Shown: piece after piece, positions 46,054-55,522 of the stretch | Numbering within the stretch: the stretch's first letter is position 1 | How the letters are laid out: every line of letters begins with the position of its first letter | From: Telmatospirillum siberiense | GTDB lineage: Bacteria > Pseudomonadota > Alphaproteobacteria > Rhodospirillales > Magnetospirillaceae | Direction of reading: 5' to 3' | Length of the DNA stretch: 64,000 nucleotides | Assembly (NCBI RefSeq): GCF_002845745.1 | Contig: NZ_PIUM01000004.1 | Location: 124,001 to 188,000 of the forward strand | Made by a program: the position numbers and the translations under genes | Notes under the pieces: model-generated | What the model saw: only the letters and a program-made list of their open reading frames with translations | Told to the model about the DNA's origin: nothing | Databases searched by the model: none

Positions 46054-47206
46054 AGCGTGGCAGGCGCACCGTTGCCGTGGCTTGGGCGGCGATGCCTTCG
46101 CGGCGGCCGGTGAATCCCAGCCCTTCCGTGGTGGTCGCCTTGATGCTCACCCGATGTTCGTCGATTCCCAGGATCTCGGCGGTTCTTGCCGCCATGGCGG
46201 CGCGATGGGGGCCGACCTTCGGGCGCTCGCAGATGACGGTGACGTCGAGATGCACGATCTCACCGCCCAGCCCGTTGATCAGGGTTCCCGCATAGGCCAG
46301 GAAGATCGCCGAATCCGCACCTTTCCAGCGGGGGTCGGTCGGCGGAAAATGCCGTCCGATGTCGCCCGCCGAGATGCAGCCGAGCAGGGCGTCGGTCAGG
46401 GCGTGCAGGGCGACGTCGGCATCGGAATGACCTTCCAGGCCGGCATCGTGCGGTATGGCCAGGTTGCACAAGGTGACATGGTCGCCATCGGTGAAGCGGT
46501 GGACGTCGTAGCCGCTCGCCACCCGGATGTCGCCCGGTTCGGCCAGACGGGCGCCGGCGCGGCGCAGATCCTCGGTCGTGGTGATCTTCAGATTGTCTTC
46601 GCTGCCCTTGACCAGGACGACCCGCATGCCGGCCTGCTCGGCGACGGCGGCGTCATCGGTCCATTCATGGCCGATGGCGGCCTGATGCGCCGCCAGCAGG
46701 GCGGGAAAGTGAAATCCCTGGGGAGTCTGGGCCCGCCAGAGGCCGGCGCGCGGCACGGTTTCCTCGATCAGGCCGGTGGCGCCGGCGCGCTTCAGGGTAT
46801 CGTGGACGGGCAGGGCCGGAATGGCGCCGGAATGATCCTTCAATCCGGCCAGAACGCGACCGATGACCCCACCGTCGACGAAGGGGCGGGCGCCGTCATG
46901 GATCAACACCAGATCGGGTTTCAGCTCGGCGATCGCCTCGAGCCCGAGACGCACCGAATCCTGTCTGGTCGGGCCGCCGGCGATCGGTTCCCCGAGGTGG
47001 AGCCCGGCGGCGGCCGTGTCGTAGAAGCCGCGATCATCGGGATGGATGACGGCGCGCACCGCGTCGACCGACGGATGGGCCGCGAAGGCGGCCAGGCTGT
47101 GGCGGAGTACCGGCCGTCCGCCGAGATCGCGCCATTGCTTCGGAATCTCGCCCCCGAAACGGCTTCCCCGTCCGGCCGCCACCACCAAAGCCACGCAACG
47201 CGTCAT
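46052..47206 (-). CDS. ispDF: Bifunctional 2-C-methyl-D-erythritol 4-phosphate cytidylyltransferase / 2,4-cyclodiphosphate synthase
   Basis: This fused enzyme carries out two steps of the MEP isoprenoid pathway. The ATG at 47206 (MTRCVALVVAAGRGSRFGG) follows GGGAG and gives 384 residues; the frame is open far upstream but is antisense to the next gene. IspD (1-230): VAAGRGSRFGGEIPKQW, HDGARPFV and AQTPQGFH. IspF (231-384): SGYDVHRF, the metal-binding GHSDADVALHALTDALLG, DIGRHFPP, and SIKATTTEGLGFTGRREGI. This fusion is common in alphaproteobacteria. Confidence 0.95.
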   Translation of the reverse strand: MTRCVALVVAAGRGSRFGGEIPKQWRDLGGRPVLRHSLAAFAAHPSVDAVRAVIHPDDRGFYDTAAAGLHLGEPIAGGPTRQDSVRLGLEAIAELKPDLVLIHDGARPFVDGGVIGRVLAGLKDHSGAIPALPVHDTLKRAGATGLIEETVPRAGLWRAQTPQGFHFPALLAAHQAAIGHEWTDDAAVAEQAGMRVVLVKGSEDNLKITTTEDLRRAGARLAEPGDIRVASGYDVHRFTDGDHVTLCNLAIPHDAGLEGHSDADVALHALTDALLGCISAGDIGRHFPPTDPRWKGADSAIFLAYAGTLINGLGGEIVHLDVTVICERPKVGPHRAAMAARTAEILGIDEHRVSIKATTTEGLGFTGRREGIAAQATATVRLPR

Positions 47207-47320
47207 CGCCACAACTCCCATATCCTTCACCATCGAAGTGCGAGCGGAGACTATTCGCCGCGGGGAGTTATTGTAAACCCCCCCTTTGCGCCGCTGCCAA
47301 GCGACGCTATAGTCCTGGCC

Positions 47321-48121
47321 ATGTGGAACATCATTGCCTGGAATTTGGCGGCATTGTTCGCCTTGATACCGGTCGCCCTGCTGCCGTTGCGGCGGAACGC
47401 CGGTCGTGATCTGCCTTATTGGGCGAGCCTCGTTTTGGCCATCGTCGTCCCCCTGGGCTGGGCCCTGGGGCAATTGAGCGACGGCTGGCAAACCAGCCTG
47501 TCCGTCGACCTGTGGGTCGGCATCGCCGGCAGCATGGTGGTTTTCGGTCTGATCGCCGCGATCAACCGCCAAGCCTGGCGTCTGACGCCGTTGCTGGTCC
47601 CTTATATGATCCTGCTGGGCCTGCTGGCGGTGTTGTTCGCCTTCGTGCCGGCCGAACCGCTGACGGAAGCCATGCCGGAGGCCTGGCTCGACCTGCATAT
47701 CCTGGTGTCCATGGTGACGTTGGCCTGCCTGACCGTCGCCGCCACCGCAGCGTTGGCCTCCTTCCTGCAGGCCCGGGCGCTGAAGCTCAAGCGCCCGACA
47801 AGGCTATCGCGGTTCCTGCCGGCGGTTACCGAAAGCGAGCGGCTGTTCGAACGCCTGCTGATCGTCTCGGAATTGATTCTGGCCATCGGCGTGGTCTCGG
47901 GGCTGGCCATGAAAAAGGCCGGCACCGGCAGTGTTTTCACCTTCGATCACAAGAGCCTGTTCGGCATGATCGCCTTCGTCATCATCGGCCTGCTGCTGAT
48001 CGGGCGAAGGGTCTGCGGTGTGCGCGGACAGATGGCGGCGCGGGTCGTCTTGATGGCCTATACCTTCGTGGTGTTGGGCTATTTCGGGATGAAGTTTGTC
48101 CATCAAGTGCTTCTATCCTAG
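47321..48121 (+). CDS. CcsA/HemX-type cytochrome c assembly-family membrane protein
   Basis: The product has 266 residues and eight predicted membrane helices, belonging to the CcsA/ResC/YpjD family that handles haem in cytochrome maturation. The ATG at 47321 is the start; the frame extends back to 46082 only as ispDF antisense. Recognisable stretches are WLDLHILVSMVTLACLTVAA (His-containing helix) and TFDHKSLFGMIAFVIIGLLL (His near the C terminus). The WWD haem motif is not evident, consistent with YpjD-like members of unknown role. Confidence 0.8.
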   Translation: MWNIIAWNLAALFALIPVALLPLRRNAGRDLPYWASLVLAIVVPLGWALGQLSDGWQTSLSVDLWVGIAGSMVVFGLIAAINRQAWRLTPLLVPYMILLGLLAVLFAFVPAEPLTEAMPEAWLDLHILVSMVTLACLTVAATAALASFLQARALKLKRPTRLSRFLPAVTESERLFERLLIVSELILAIGVVSGLAMKKAGTGSVFTFDHKSLFGMIAFVIIGLLLIGRRVCGVRGQMAARVVLMAYTFVVLGYFGMKFVHQVLLS

Positions 48122-48159
48122 GCAAGTATCGTTTTTTGCGCAAAGATGCGTAAATTTTT

Positions 48160-48182
48160 TGCATTGCGGTGCTGGCAATGCA
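48160..48182. promoter_or_regulatory. Palindrome upstream of dusB-ntrBC
   Basis: TGCATTGC-GGTGCTG-GCAATGCA has perfect 8-bp arms. It starts 62 bp before the dusB ATG in an AT-rich stretch. The TGCA...TGCA layout is like an NtrC half-site pair, so autoregulation of the operon is possible. Confidence 0.4.
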
Positions 48183-48221
48183 TATTTATTATGCACGCTC
48201 CTTTCATGAACAGTTTTACCA

Positions 48222-49208
48222 ATGCCCCTTAAGATAGGTCCCATTTCTCTCGACAATCCGGTTGTGCTCGCCCCGATGTCCGGGGTCAGCGATATGCCGT
48301 TTCGTCGTCTGGTCAAGCGTTGCGGCGCGGGTCTGGTGGTCTCGGAGATGATCGCCAGCCAGGCGATGATTCGCGCCAACCGTCAGACCATGAAGATGTC
48401 GACGGGCTGCGCCGAGGAGTTTCCGATGGCCGTTCAGCTCGCCGGCTGCGAGCCCGAGGTGATGGCCGAGGCCGCTCGCCTGAACGAAGACCGGGGCGCG
48501 GCCATCATCGACATCAACATGGGATGTCCGGTGAAGAAGGTGGTCAATGGCGACGCCGGCTCGGCCCTGATGAAGGACGAGGCGCTGGCCGGGCGGATTT
48601 GCGAAGCGGTGGTCAAGGCGGTGAAGGTACCGGTGACCTTGAAGATGCGGACCGGCTGGGACGAGCGGAACCGCAATGCGCCGCGGCTGGCGAAAATCGC
48701 CGAAGAGGCGGGAATCCAGATGGTGACCGTCCATGGCCGGACCCGCAATCAGCTCTATACCGGTTCCGCCGATTGGCAATTCATCCGCCAGGTGAAGGAT
48801 GCGGTCGGCATTCCCGTGGTCGGCAACGGAGACGTCACCACCCTGGACGACGCGCAGGCGTTGCTGGAGGCCTCGGGCGCCGACGGCGTTATGGTCGGGC
48901 GGGGAAGCTATGGGCGCCCCTGGTTTCCGGGGCAGGTCGCGCATTTCCTGATGACCGGGGAACGCCGCGAGGCGCCGCCTCTCTTTGAGCAGTTGGCTCT
49001 GCTACTCGAACATTTCGATTCGATGATCGAACATTATGGTCAGGAAACCGGATGCCGGCTCGGCCGCAAGCATGTGGCCTGGTACACCAAGGGTCTGGCG
49101 GGTTCGGCCGAATTCCGCGCGGCGGTCAATCAATCACTGGAGGCGGGCGTGGTGCGGCGGATGATAATTGAATATTACGATCCGCTGCTGCAACGGCTGG
49201 CAGCATGA
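48222..49208 (+). CDS. dusB: tRNA-dihydrouridine synthase DusB
   Basis: This FMN enzyme reduces uridine in the tRNA D-loop. The product has 328 residues. It has the [15 protein letters not shown] start, [18 protein letters not shown] with the active-site Cys, [24 protein letters not shown] and VVGNGDVTT. In alphaproteobacteria it opens the ntrBC operon (formerly nifR3), as here: its stop overlaps ntrB (ATGA). Confidence 0.95.
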   Translation: MPLKIGPISLDNPVVLAPMSGVSDMPFRRLVKRCGAGLVVSEMIASQAMIRANRQTMKMSTGCAEEFPMAVQLAGCEPEVMAEAARLNEDRGAAIIDINMGCPVKKVVNGDAGSALMKDEALAGRICEAVVKAVKVPVTLKMRTGWDERNRNAPRLAKIAEEAGIQMVTVHGRTRNQLYTGSADWQFIRQVKDAVGIPVVGNGDVTTLDDAQALLEASGADGVMVGRGSYGRPWFPGQVAHFLMTGERREAPPLFEQLALLLEHFDSMIEHYGQETGCRLGRKHVAWYTKGLAGSAEFRAAVNQSLEAGVVRRMIIEYYDPLLQRLAA

Positions 49209-50323
49209 CGCGGAAACTGGTCTTCCTTCGTGGCCGCCACGCCAATGCCCAGATCGATGCCTCGACGGTCCTGAACGCGCTCACCGCGTCGGTTCTCGTC
49301 TTGGACGAAGACGGGGTCATTCAGCAGATCAACGCCGCGGCTGAACAATTGTTCGAATCCTCGGCCAGCCACTTGTGCGGCTTGCAGCTGTCCGAACTGT
49401 TGCCGCCGGACTGCCCGTTGTTCGGCCTGATCGAGCAGGTGCGCGCGGAAGCGGTCAACGTTTCGGAATATGGCATGGTGCTGGACAGTCCGCGCACCGG
49501 CAACCGGACGATGAATATCCAGATCTCGCCATTGGTCGAGATGAACCGCTGGGTCGTCGTCTCGATGTACGAACAGTCGATCGCCCTCAAGATCGGCCAT
49601 CAGCTCAGCCATCGCAACTCGGCCCGTTCCGTGACCGCCATGGCCGCCATCCTGGCCCACGAGGTGAAGAACCCGCTTTCCGGAATTCGCGGCGCGGCCC
49701 AGTTGCTCGAGCAAAGCTGCCCGCCCGAGGACCGCACCTTGACGCGCCTGATTTGTGACGAGGCGGACAGGATCGTCGGTCTGGTCAATCGGATGGAGGT
49801 GTTCTCGGACAAGCGTCCGATCGAGCGCGGCGCCGTCAACATCCACCGTGTTCTCGAACATGTGCGCAGAATTGCCCAGGCCGGATTCGCCCGTCATTTG
49901 CGTTTCGTCGAGAATTACGATCCGTCGCTGCCGGCGGTGCTCGGCAATCGCGACCATTTGATCCAGGTCTTTCTCAATCTGGTGAAGAACGCCGCCGAGG
50001 CGGCGCCGGCCGACGGCGGCGAGATCGTTCTTACCACTTCGTTCCAGCATGGCGTTCGTCTGGCGGTGCCGGGCAGCGACAGCCGCATGCATCTGCCCTT
50101 GGTCGTCAGTGTCCAGGACAATGGCGATGGCATTCCCGATGATCTGAGGCCTCACTTGTTCGATCCCTTCGTCACCACCAAATCCACCGGAACCGGTCTC
50201 GGCCTGGCCTTGGTCGCCAAGATCATCGGCGACCACGGCGGCCTTATCGAGGTCGACAGCCAGCCTCGCCGCACGGTTTTCCGCATCATGCTGCCGATGG
50301 TCCAGAACGGGGAGGAAGCCTGA
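49205..50323 (+). CDS. ntrB: Nitrogen-regulation sensor kinase NtrB
   Basis: This cytosolic kinase/phosphatase of NtrC is controlled by PII. The product has 372 residues. A PAS domain (about 20-120) includes [19 protein letters not shown]. The H-box is [19 protein letters not shown], the N-box [11 protein letters not shown], and G boxes DNGDGIPDD and GTGLGLALV. Starts in the ATGA overlap with dusB and overlaps ntrC by one base. Confidence 0.95.
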   Translation: MTRKLVFLRGRHANAQIDASTVLNALTASVLVLDEDGVIQQINAAAEQLFESSASHLCGLQLSELLPPDCPLFGLIEQVRAEAVNVSEYGMVLDSPRTGNRTMNIQISPLVEMNRWVVVSMYEQSIALKIGHQLSHRNSARSVTAMAAILAHEVKNPLSGIRGAAQLLEQSCPPEDRTLTRLICDEADRIVGLVNRMEVFSDKRPIERGAVNIHRVLEHVRRIAQAGFARHLRFVENYDPSLPAVLGNRDHLIQVFLNLVKNAAEAAPADGGEIVLTTSFQHGVRLAVPGSDSRMHLPLVVSVQDNGDGIPDDLRPHLFDPFVTTKSTGTGLGLALVAKIIGDHGGLIEVDSQPRRTVFRIMLPMVQNGEEA

Positions 50324-51765
50324 TGGTTCCCTCGACCATTCTCGTCGCCGACGACGACCGCGGCATCCGGACCGTATTGAGCCAGGCCCTGGGCCGGGCC
50401 GGGTACGAAGTGCGGACCACCGGCAATGCATCCACCCTGTGGCGCTGGGTTTCCGACGGTGACGGCGATCTGGTGATCACCGACGTGGTGATGCCCGACG
50501 AAAACGGGTTGGATCTTCTGCCGCGGATCAAGAAAATCCGTCCCGATCTCCGGATTGTCGTGATGAGTGCGCAGAATACCCTGCTGACCGCCGTCAAGGC
50601 GGCGCAGCGGGGCGCCTTCGAATATTTGCCCAAGCCTTTCGACATTCGCGAACTGGTCAGCGTGGTCCAGCGCGCCCTTGCCGCGGCGAAGCCGGCCTCA
50701 TCCGAGATCGACGCGGCGGAAGGCGAGGAGGAGCTTCCCCTGATCGGCCGTTCACCGGCCATGCAGGAGATCTACCGCACGCTGGCGCGCCTGATGGGAA
50801 CGGATCTGTCGGTGATGATCACCGGCGAGTCGGGCACCGGCAAGGAATTGGTGGCCCGCGCGCTTCATGACTATGGCAAGCGGCGCAACGGTCCCTTCGT
50901 GGCCATCAATATGGCGGCCATTCCCCGCGAATTGATCGAAAGCGAGTTGTTCGGCCATGAGAAGGGCGCCTTTACCGGCGCCACGCAAAGGGCGGCCGGG
51001 CGCTTCGAGCAGGCGGAGGGCGGGACCCTGTTCCTCGACGAGATCGGCGATATGCCGCCCGAGGCGCAAACCCGTCTGCTCCGCGTCCTCCAGGAGGGAG
51101 AGTACACCACCGTCGGCGGGCGGACTCCGATCAAGGCCAATGTGCGCATCATCGCCGCCACCCATCGCGATCTCACCTTGCTGATTCGCCAGGGACTGTT
51201 CCGCGAAGATTTGTTCTACCGCCTGAATGTCGTGCCGATTCGGCTTCCCCCGTTGCGGGAGCGGACGGAGGACGTCGCCGAATTGGTCCGTCATTTCCTG
51301 AATATGGCGGCGGCGGAGGGATTGCCGACCAAGACCATCGATTCCCTGGCCATGGAACGGCTGAAACGCCACCGCTGGCCCGGCAATGTCCGCGAACTGG
51401 AAAATCTCGTGCGCCGTCTGGCCGCGCTCTATTCGCAGGAAGTGATCGGCATCGAGGTGGTCGAGGCCGAGCTGTCGGGGGCGGTGACCTCGGGCGAACC
51501 GCAGGCCGCCGCGGAAAGCGAGGGTTTGTCGGCCACCGTGGAGAGGCATCTGCGCGACTATTTCGCCGCTCACGCCGACGGATTGCCGGCCGCCGGCGTC
51601 TATGACCGCGTGCTGCGCGAGGTCGAACGGCCGCTGATCACCCTTGCGCTGGAGGCCACGCGCGGCAACCAGATCAAGGCCGCCCAGGTTCTGGGACTCA
51701 ATCGCAATACCTTGCGCAAGAAGATCAAGGACCTGGATATCCAGGTGGTGCGGGGTTTGAAATAG
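50323..51765 (+). CDS. ntrC: Nitrogen-regulation response regulator NtrC
   Basis: NtrC is a sigma-54 enhancer-binding activator for nitrogen starvation. The product has 480 residues. The receiver has DDDR and phosphoacceptor Asp in [13 protein letters not shown]. The AAA+ domain has Walker [16 protein letters not shown] in [12 protein letters not shown], Walker [13 protein letters not shown], and [10 protein letters not shown]. The C-terminal Fis-like HTH is [20 protein letters not shown]. Confidence 0.96.
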   Translation: MVPSTILVADDDRGIRTVLSQALGRAGYEVRTTGNASTLWRWVSDGDGDLVITDVVMPDENGLDLLPRIKKIRPDLRIVVMSAQNTLLTAVKAAQRGAFEYLPKPFDIRELVSVVQRALAAAKPASSEIDAAEGEEELPLIGRSPAMQEIYRTLARLMGTDLSVMITGESGTGKELVARALHDYGKRRNGPFVAINMAAIPRELIESELFGHEKGAFTGATQRAAGRFEQAEGGTLFLDEIGDMPPEAQTRLLRVLQEGEYTTVGGRTPIKANVRIIAATHRDLTLLIRQGLFREDLFYRLNVVPIRLPPLRERTEDVAELVRHFLNMAAAEGLPTKTIDSLAMERLKRHRWPGNVRELENLVRRLAALYSQEVIGIEVVEAELSGAVTSGEPQAAAESEGLSATVERHLRDYFAAHADGLPAAGVYDRVLREVERPLITLALEATRGNQIKAAQVLGLNRNTLRKKIKDLDIQVVRGLK

Positions 51766-51790
51766 CCTCCTTCCGGGCGGCGAAGCGATC

Positions 51791-54040
51791 ATGATCAAAG
51801 CGGACGGGCAGGGACTGATCGAACGGCTGAGCCTTTGGGGGCAACGCAAGGGGCTGGGCCGCAAGCTGGCCATGACCCTCACCCTGGCGGTGATCACCTC
51901 GGGCATCGCCACCTACGCGGTGTTGAGCAGCGGCGGTCCCTTGCGGGGACCCAATCCGCAGACCGTCTTCTCCATGCTCACCCTCGATCTGGTGTTCATG
52001 CTGCTGCTGGCCGCCCTGGTCGCCCGGCGGCTGCTCAGGGTGTGGGCGCAACGGCGGGCGGGAACGGCGGGCGCCAGACTGCATGTGCGGCTGGTCGTCC
52101 TTTTTTCGGTGGTGGCCATTACGCCGGCGATCATGGTGGCGGCTTTTTCCACCCTGGTGATCAATTTCGGCGTCGAGCAATGGTTCAATAAGCGGGTCAG
52201 TACCGCCGTCGACGAATCGCTGGCGGTGGCCAAGGCCTATCTTGAGGAACATCAGCAGGTTATCGGCGGCGACGCCCTGGCCATGGCCAACGACATCAAT
52301 CGCGAAGGTCCGGCCCTGTTGCGCAATCCTTATCGGTTGACCCAGATGGTGGGCGCCCAGGCCGCCGTGCGGGGTCTGTCCGAAGCGATCGTCTTCGATT
52401 CGACCAAGCAGGTCCTGGCGCGCGCCGGCCTCGCCTTTTCGATGGAATTGTCCATCGACGGCATTCCCCAGTGGGCGCTGGAACGGGCCCGCTCGGGAGA
52501 AGTGGCGGTCTTGACCAATTCGGGGGACCAGAGGGTGCGGGCCCTGGTCAAGCTGGATGGCAGCCTGATCGATTCCTATCTCTATGTCGGCCGCGCCGTC
52601 GATCCCAAGGTCATCGACCATATGGACCGCACCAATCGGGCGGTGGCCGAATATAAACAGCTTGAATTGACCCGGTCGGGTCTCGAAGTGACTTTTTCGG
52701 CGATTTTCGTGATGGTGGCGCTGCTTCTGCTGTTGGCCGCCATGTGGATCGGCCTGACCCTGGCGACCCAGATGGCCACTCCGATCATCCGTCTGATCGA
52801 CGCCGCCGAACGGGTACGCACCGGCGATCTGACCTCCCGCGTCGCCGACGAGGGGGCCGTGGACGAACTGGGGTCCCTGAGCCGGGCCTTCAACCGGATG
52901 ATCGGCCAGCTTGAGACGCAACGGCATGATTTAATGAGCGCCAACCGCGAGTTGGACGAAAGACGGCGGTTCTCGGAGGCGGTTCTGGCGGGCGTGTCCG
53001 CCGGTGTCATCGGGCTTGACCGGATAGGCCATGTGGAACTGCCAAACCGTTACGCGGCCGAATATTTGTCGATGGAACCAGAGCTGATGATCGGACATCG
53101 CCTCGAGGACCTCGTGCCGGAGCTGGCGGCGCTGTTCGGAATGATCAGAAGACGTCCCGAACGATCGGTCCAAGATGAGTTGAAAGTCGTCCGAAATGGC
53201 CGTTCCCGGACACTTTTGGTGCGGATCGTCGCCGAACAGGACGAGTGGGAGGTGACGGGCTTCGTGGTCACCATCGACGACATGACGGAATTGCTGTCAG
53301 CCCAGCGCAAGGCCGCCTGGGCCGATGTCGCCCGGCGAATCGCCCATGAGATCAAAAATCCGCTGACGCCGATCCAGCTTTCCGCCGAGCGGCTGAAGCG
53401 TAAATATCTGAAACAGATTCAAACCGATCCCGAGACGTTCCTGAACTGTACCGACACCATCATTCGGCAAGTTGGCGATATCGGTCGGATGGTCGACGAA
53501 TTCTCGGCCTTTGCCCGTATGCCGGCCCCGGTGATGAAGCAGGACGATCTGGTCGAGACGATCAATCAGGCTGTTTTTCTGGCCAAAACGGGCTATCCCC
53601 AGGTTTCTTTCGAATGCGCCTTTTCCGGTGCGGCGGTCAGGATTCCTTGTGATACCCGTCAGGTCAGCCAGGCCTTGACCAATCTTTTGAAAAACGCGGT
53701 GGAGGCTATCCTGGGGCGGGAAGGGGAGAATCTCCCCAAAGGCCGCGTCGTCGTCGGCGTCGAGCAACGTTTGGGTTGCGTCGTCGTCTCGGTGGGGGAC
53801 AATGGTCGCGGACTACCGGTTGAACAACGCGATCGCCTGGCGGAACCATATGTCACGACACGTGTCAAAGGAACGGGATTGGGTCTTGCCATCGTCAAGA
53901 AAATCATGGAAGACCATGGGGGTGAGCTGGTGCTGGAAGATATGGACGGGGGAGGCGCCCGTGTCAGTTTGGTCTTCCGCATCGAGGACGACCAACCACG
54001 CATCGGCGCGACGAACACGGTGACTTCCCATGGCGCATGA
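51791..54040 (+). CDS. ntrY: Sensor kinase NtrY
   Basis: NtrY is the membrane partner of NtrX, acting in nitrogen, redox and envelope control. The product has 749 residues. Membrane helices lie near residues 28-50, 62-82, 100-125 and about 300-322, with a periplasmic sensor between the last two. HAMP, then PAS (SAGVIGLDRIGHVELPN), then the H-box ARRIAHEIKNPLTPIQLSAE, N-box LLKNAVEAIL, and VGDNGRGLP and GTGLGLAIV. It begins 25 bp after ntrC and overlaps ntrX by 11 bp. Confidence 0.95.
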   Translation: MIKADGQGLIERLSLWGQRKGLGRKLAMTLTLAVITSGIATYAVLSSGGPLRGPNPQTVFSMLTLDLVFMLLLAALVARRLLRVWAQRRAGTAGARLHVRLVVLFSVVAITPAIMVAAFSTLVINFGVEQWFNKRVSTAVDESLAVAKAYLEEHQQVIGGDALAMANDINREGPALLRNPYRLTQMVGAQAAVRGLSEAIVFDSTKQVLARAGLAFSMELSIDGIPQWALERARSGEVAVLTNSGDQRVRALVKLDGSLIDSYLYVGRAVDPKVIDHMDRTNRAVAEYKQLELTRSGLEVTFSAIFVMVALLLLLAAMWIGLTLATQMATPIIRLIDAAERVRTGDLTSRVADEGAVDELGSLSRAFNRMIGQLETQRHDLMSANRELDERRRFSEAVLAGVSAGVIGLDRIGHVELPNRYAAEYLSMEPELMIGHRLEDLVPELAALFGMIRRRPERSVQDELKVVRNGRSRTLLVRIVAEQDEWEVTGFVVTIDDMTELLSAQRKAAWADVARRIAHEIKNPLTPIQLSAERLKRKYLKQIQTDPETFLNCTDTIIRQVGDIGRMVDEFSAFARMPAPVMKQDDLVETINQAVFLAKTGYPQVSFECAFSGAAVRIPCDTRQVSQALTNLLKNAVEAILGREGENLPKGRVVVGVEQRLGCVVVSVGDNGRGLPVEQRDRLAEPYVTTRVKGTGLGLAIVKKIMEDHGGELVLEDMDGGGARVSLVFRIEDDQPRIGATNTVTSHGA

Positions 54041-55418
54041 CATTCTCGTCGTCGACGACGAATCCGATATTCGATCCCTGGTTGCCGGCTTGCTGGGCGA
54101 CGAGGGATATCAGACCCGCGAGGCCGCCGACAGCGACGCCGCACTGGAAGCCATCCGCGCGCGTCGTCCCAGCCTGGTGCTGCTCGACATCTGGCTGCAA
54201 GGCAGCCGCCTCGACGGCCTTTCCATCCTGGCCGAGATCAAGCGTCATCATCCGACCGTTCCCGTGGTGATGATGAGCGGTCACGGCACCATCGAGACGG
54301 CGGTCGCCGCCATCAAGCAGGGTGCGTACGAATTCATCGAGAAGCCCTTCCAGTCGGACCGTTTGCTGCTTGCCGTCGAGCGGGCGATCGAGTCGGCCCG
54401 GCTTCGTCGGGAAATCGAGGAACTGAAGCAGCGCGCCGGCGGCGACGAGGAATTGCTGGGGCATTCCCCGGCGATCGGTCACCTGCGCCAGGCCATCGAG
54501 CGGGTGGCGCCCACCGGGTCGCGCGTTCTGGTCACCGGGCCGGCCGGGGTCGGCAAGGAAGTGGTCTCCCGTCTGCTGCATCGCCTGTCGAAGCGGGCAT
54601 CCGGCCCCTTCGTCGTGGTCAATTGCGCCGCCATGCATCCGGAACGGATGGAGGCGGAACTGTTCGGCATCGAATCGATGCCCGAGGGCGAACGCAAGAT
54701 CGGCACCTTCGAACAGGCCCATGGCGGGACCATGGTGCTGGACGAAGTGGCCGACATGCCCCTGGAAACCCAGGGCAAAATCGTCCGCGTCTTACAGGAG
54801 CAGACCTTCGAGCGGGTCGGTGGCGGCAAGCGGGTCGAGGTCGACGTCCGGGTGATGGCGACGACCAACCGTGACCTTCCCGCCGAGATCGCCGCCGGCC
54901 GTTTCCGCGAGGATCTCTATTACCGTCTGAATGTGGTGCCGCTGCGCCTGCCGGCCCTGCGCGAACGCCGGGAGGATATTCCCCTTCTGGCCAACCATTT
55001 CCTCCAGCGCGCGGCGCAGGTTGCCGGTTTGCCCGTGCGAACGATCGCCGAGGACGCGATGGCGGCCCTTCAGGCTTATGACTGGCCCGGAAACGCGCGG
55101 CAATTGCGCAATGTGATGGACTGGCTGCTGATCATGGCGCCCGGCGATTCCCGCGAGCCGATGCGCGCCGATATGCTGCCGCCCGAGATCGGCGCCATCA
55201 CCCCGGCCGTCCTGCGTTGGGAAAAATCCAGTGAGATCATGACTTTGCCGCTTCGCGAGGCGCGCGAGGTGTTCGAGCGGGAATATCTGCTGGCACAGGT
55301 GACCCGTTTTGGCGGCAATATCTCGCGGACGGCCACCTTCGTCGGCATGGAACGCTCGGCGCTCCATCGCAAGCTGAAGTCTCTCGGCGTCAACTCGGAC
55401 GAAAAACCGCGTGTTTGA
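54030..55418 (+). CDS. ntrX: Response regulator NtrX
   Basis: The product has 462 residues with an NtrC-like architecture. The receiver has DDESD and Asp in LVLLDIWLQGSR. The AAA+ domain has Walker A GPAGVGKEV and Walker B GTMVLDEVADMP, and the C-terminal HTH is ISRTATFVGMERSALHRKL. The sigma-54-contact loop GAFTGA is missing: the stretch after ELFGI reads ESMPEGERKIGTFE. So NtrX probably regulates without classic sigma-54 activation, as described for other alphaproteobacterial NtrX proteins. Confidence 0.95.
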   Translation: MAHDILVVDDESDIRSLVAGLLGDEGYQTREAADSDAALEAIRARRPSLVLLDIWLQGSRLDGLSILAEIKRHHPTVPVVMMSGHGTIETAVAAIKQGAYEFIEKPFQSDRLLLAVERAIESARLRREIEELKQRAGGDEELLGHSPAIGHLRQAIERVAPTGSRVLVTGPAGVGKEVVSRLLHRLSKRASGPFVVVNCAAMHPERMEAELFGIESMPEGERKIGTFEQAHGGTMVLDEVADMPLETQGKIVRVLQEQTFERVGGGKRVEVDVRVMATTNRDLPAEIAAGRFREDLYYRLNVVPLRLPALRERREDIPLLANHFLQRAAQVAGLPVRTIAEDAMAALQAYDWPGNARQLRNVMDWLLIMAPGDSREPMRADMLPPEIGAITPAVLRWEKSSEIMTLPLREAREVFEREYLLAQVTRFGGNISRTATFVGMERSALHRKLKSLGVNSDEKPRV

Positions 55419-55440
55419 CGGGCTGTGAACGTCCTCGGAG

Positions 55441-55482
55441 AACCGCCAAGGGGTCGAAACGGCGCCCTGGCGGTTCGGGTTT
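55441..55482 (+). terminator. Terminator after ntrX
   Basis: AACCGCCA (55441-55448) pairs with TGGCGGTT (55468-55475), with further GGGG/CCC pairing inside, then CGGGTTTCTTCC. The T-run is short. Confidence 0.6.
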
Positions 55483-55522
55483 CTTCCTTTCATCGATTTG
55501 ATTCGGAAATTACGGTGCGATT

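Noticed and set aside
46082-47320. Long N-terminal extension of the CcsA-like frame (about 413 codons)
   Set aside because: It is antisense to ispDF, whose motifs are clear; the natural start is the ATG at 47321.
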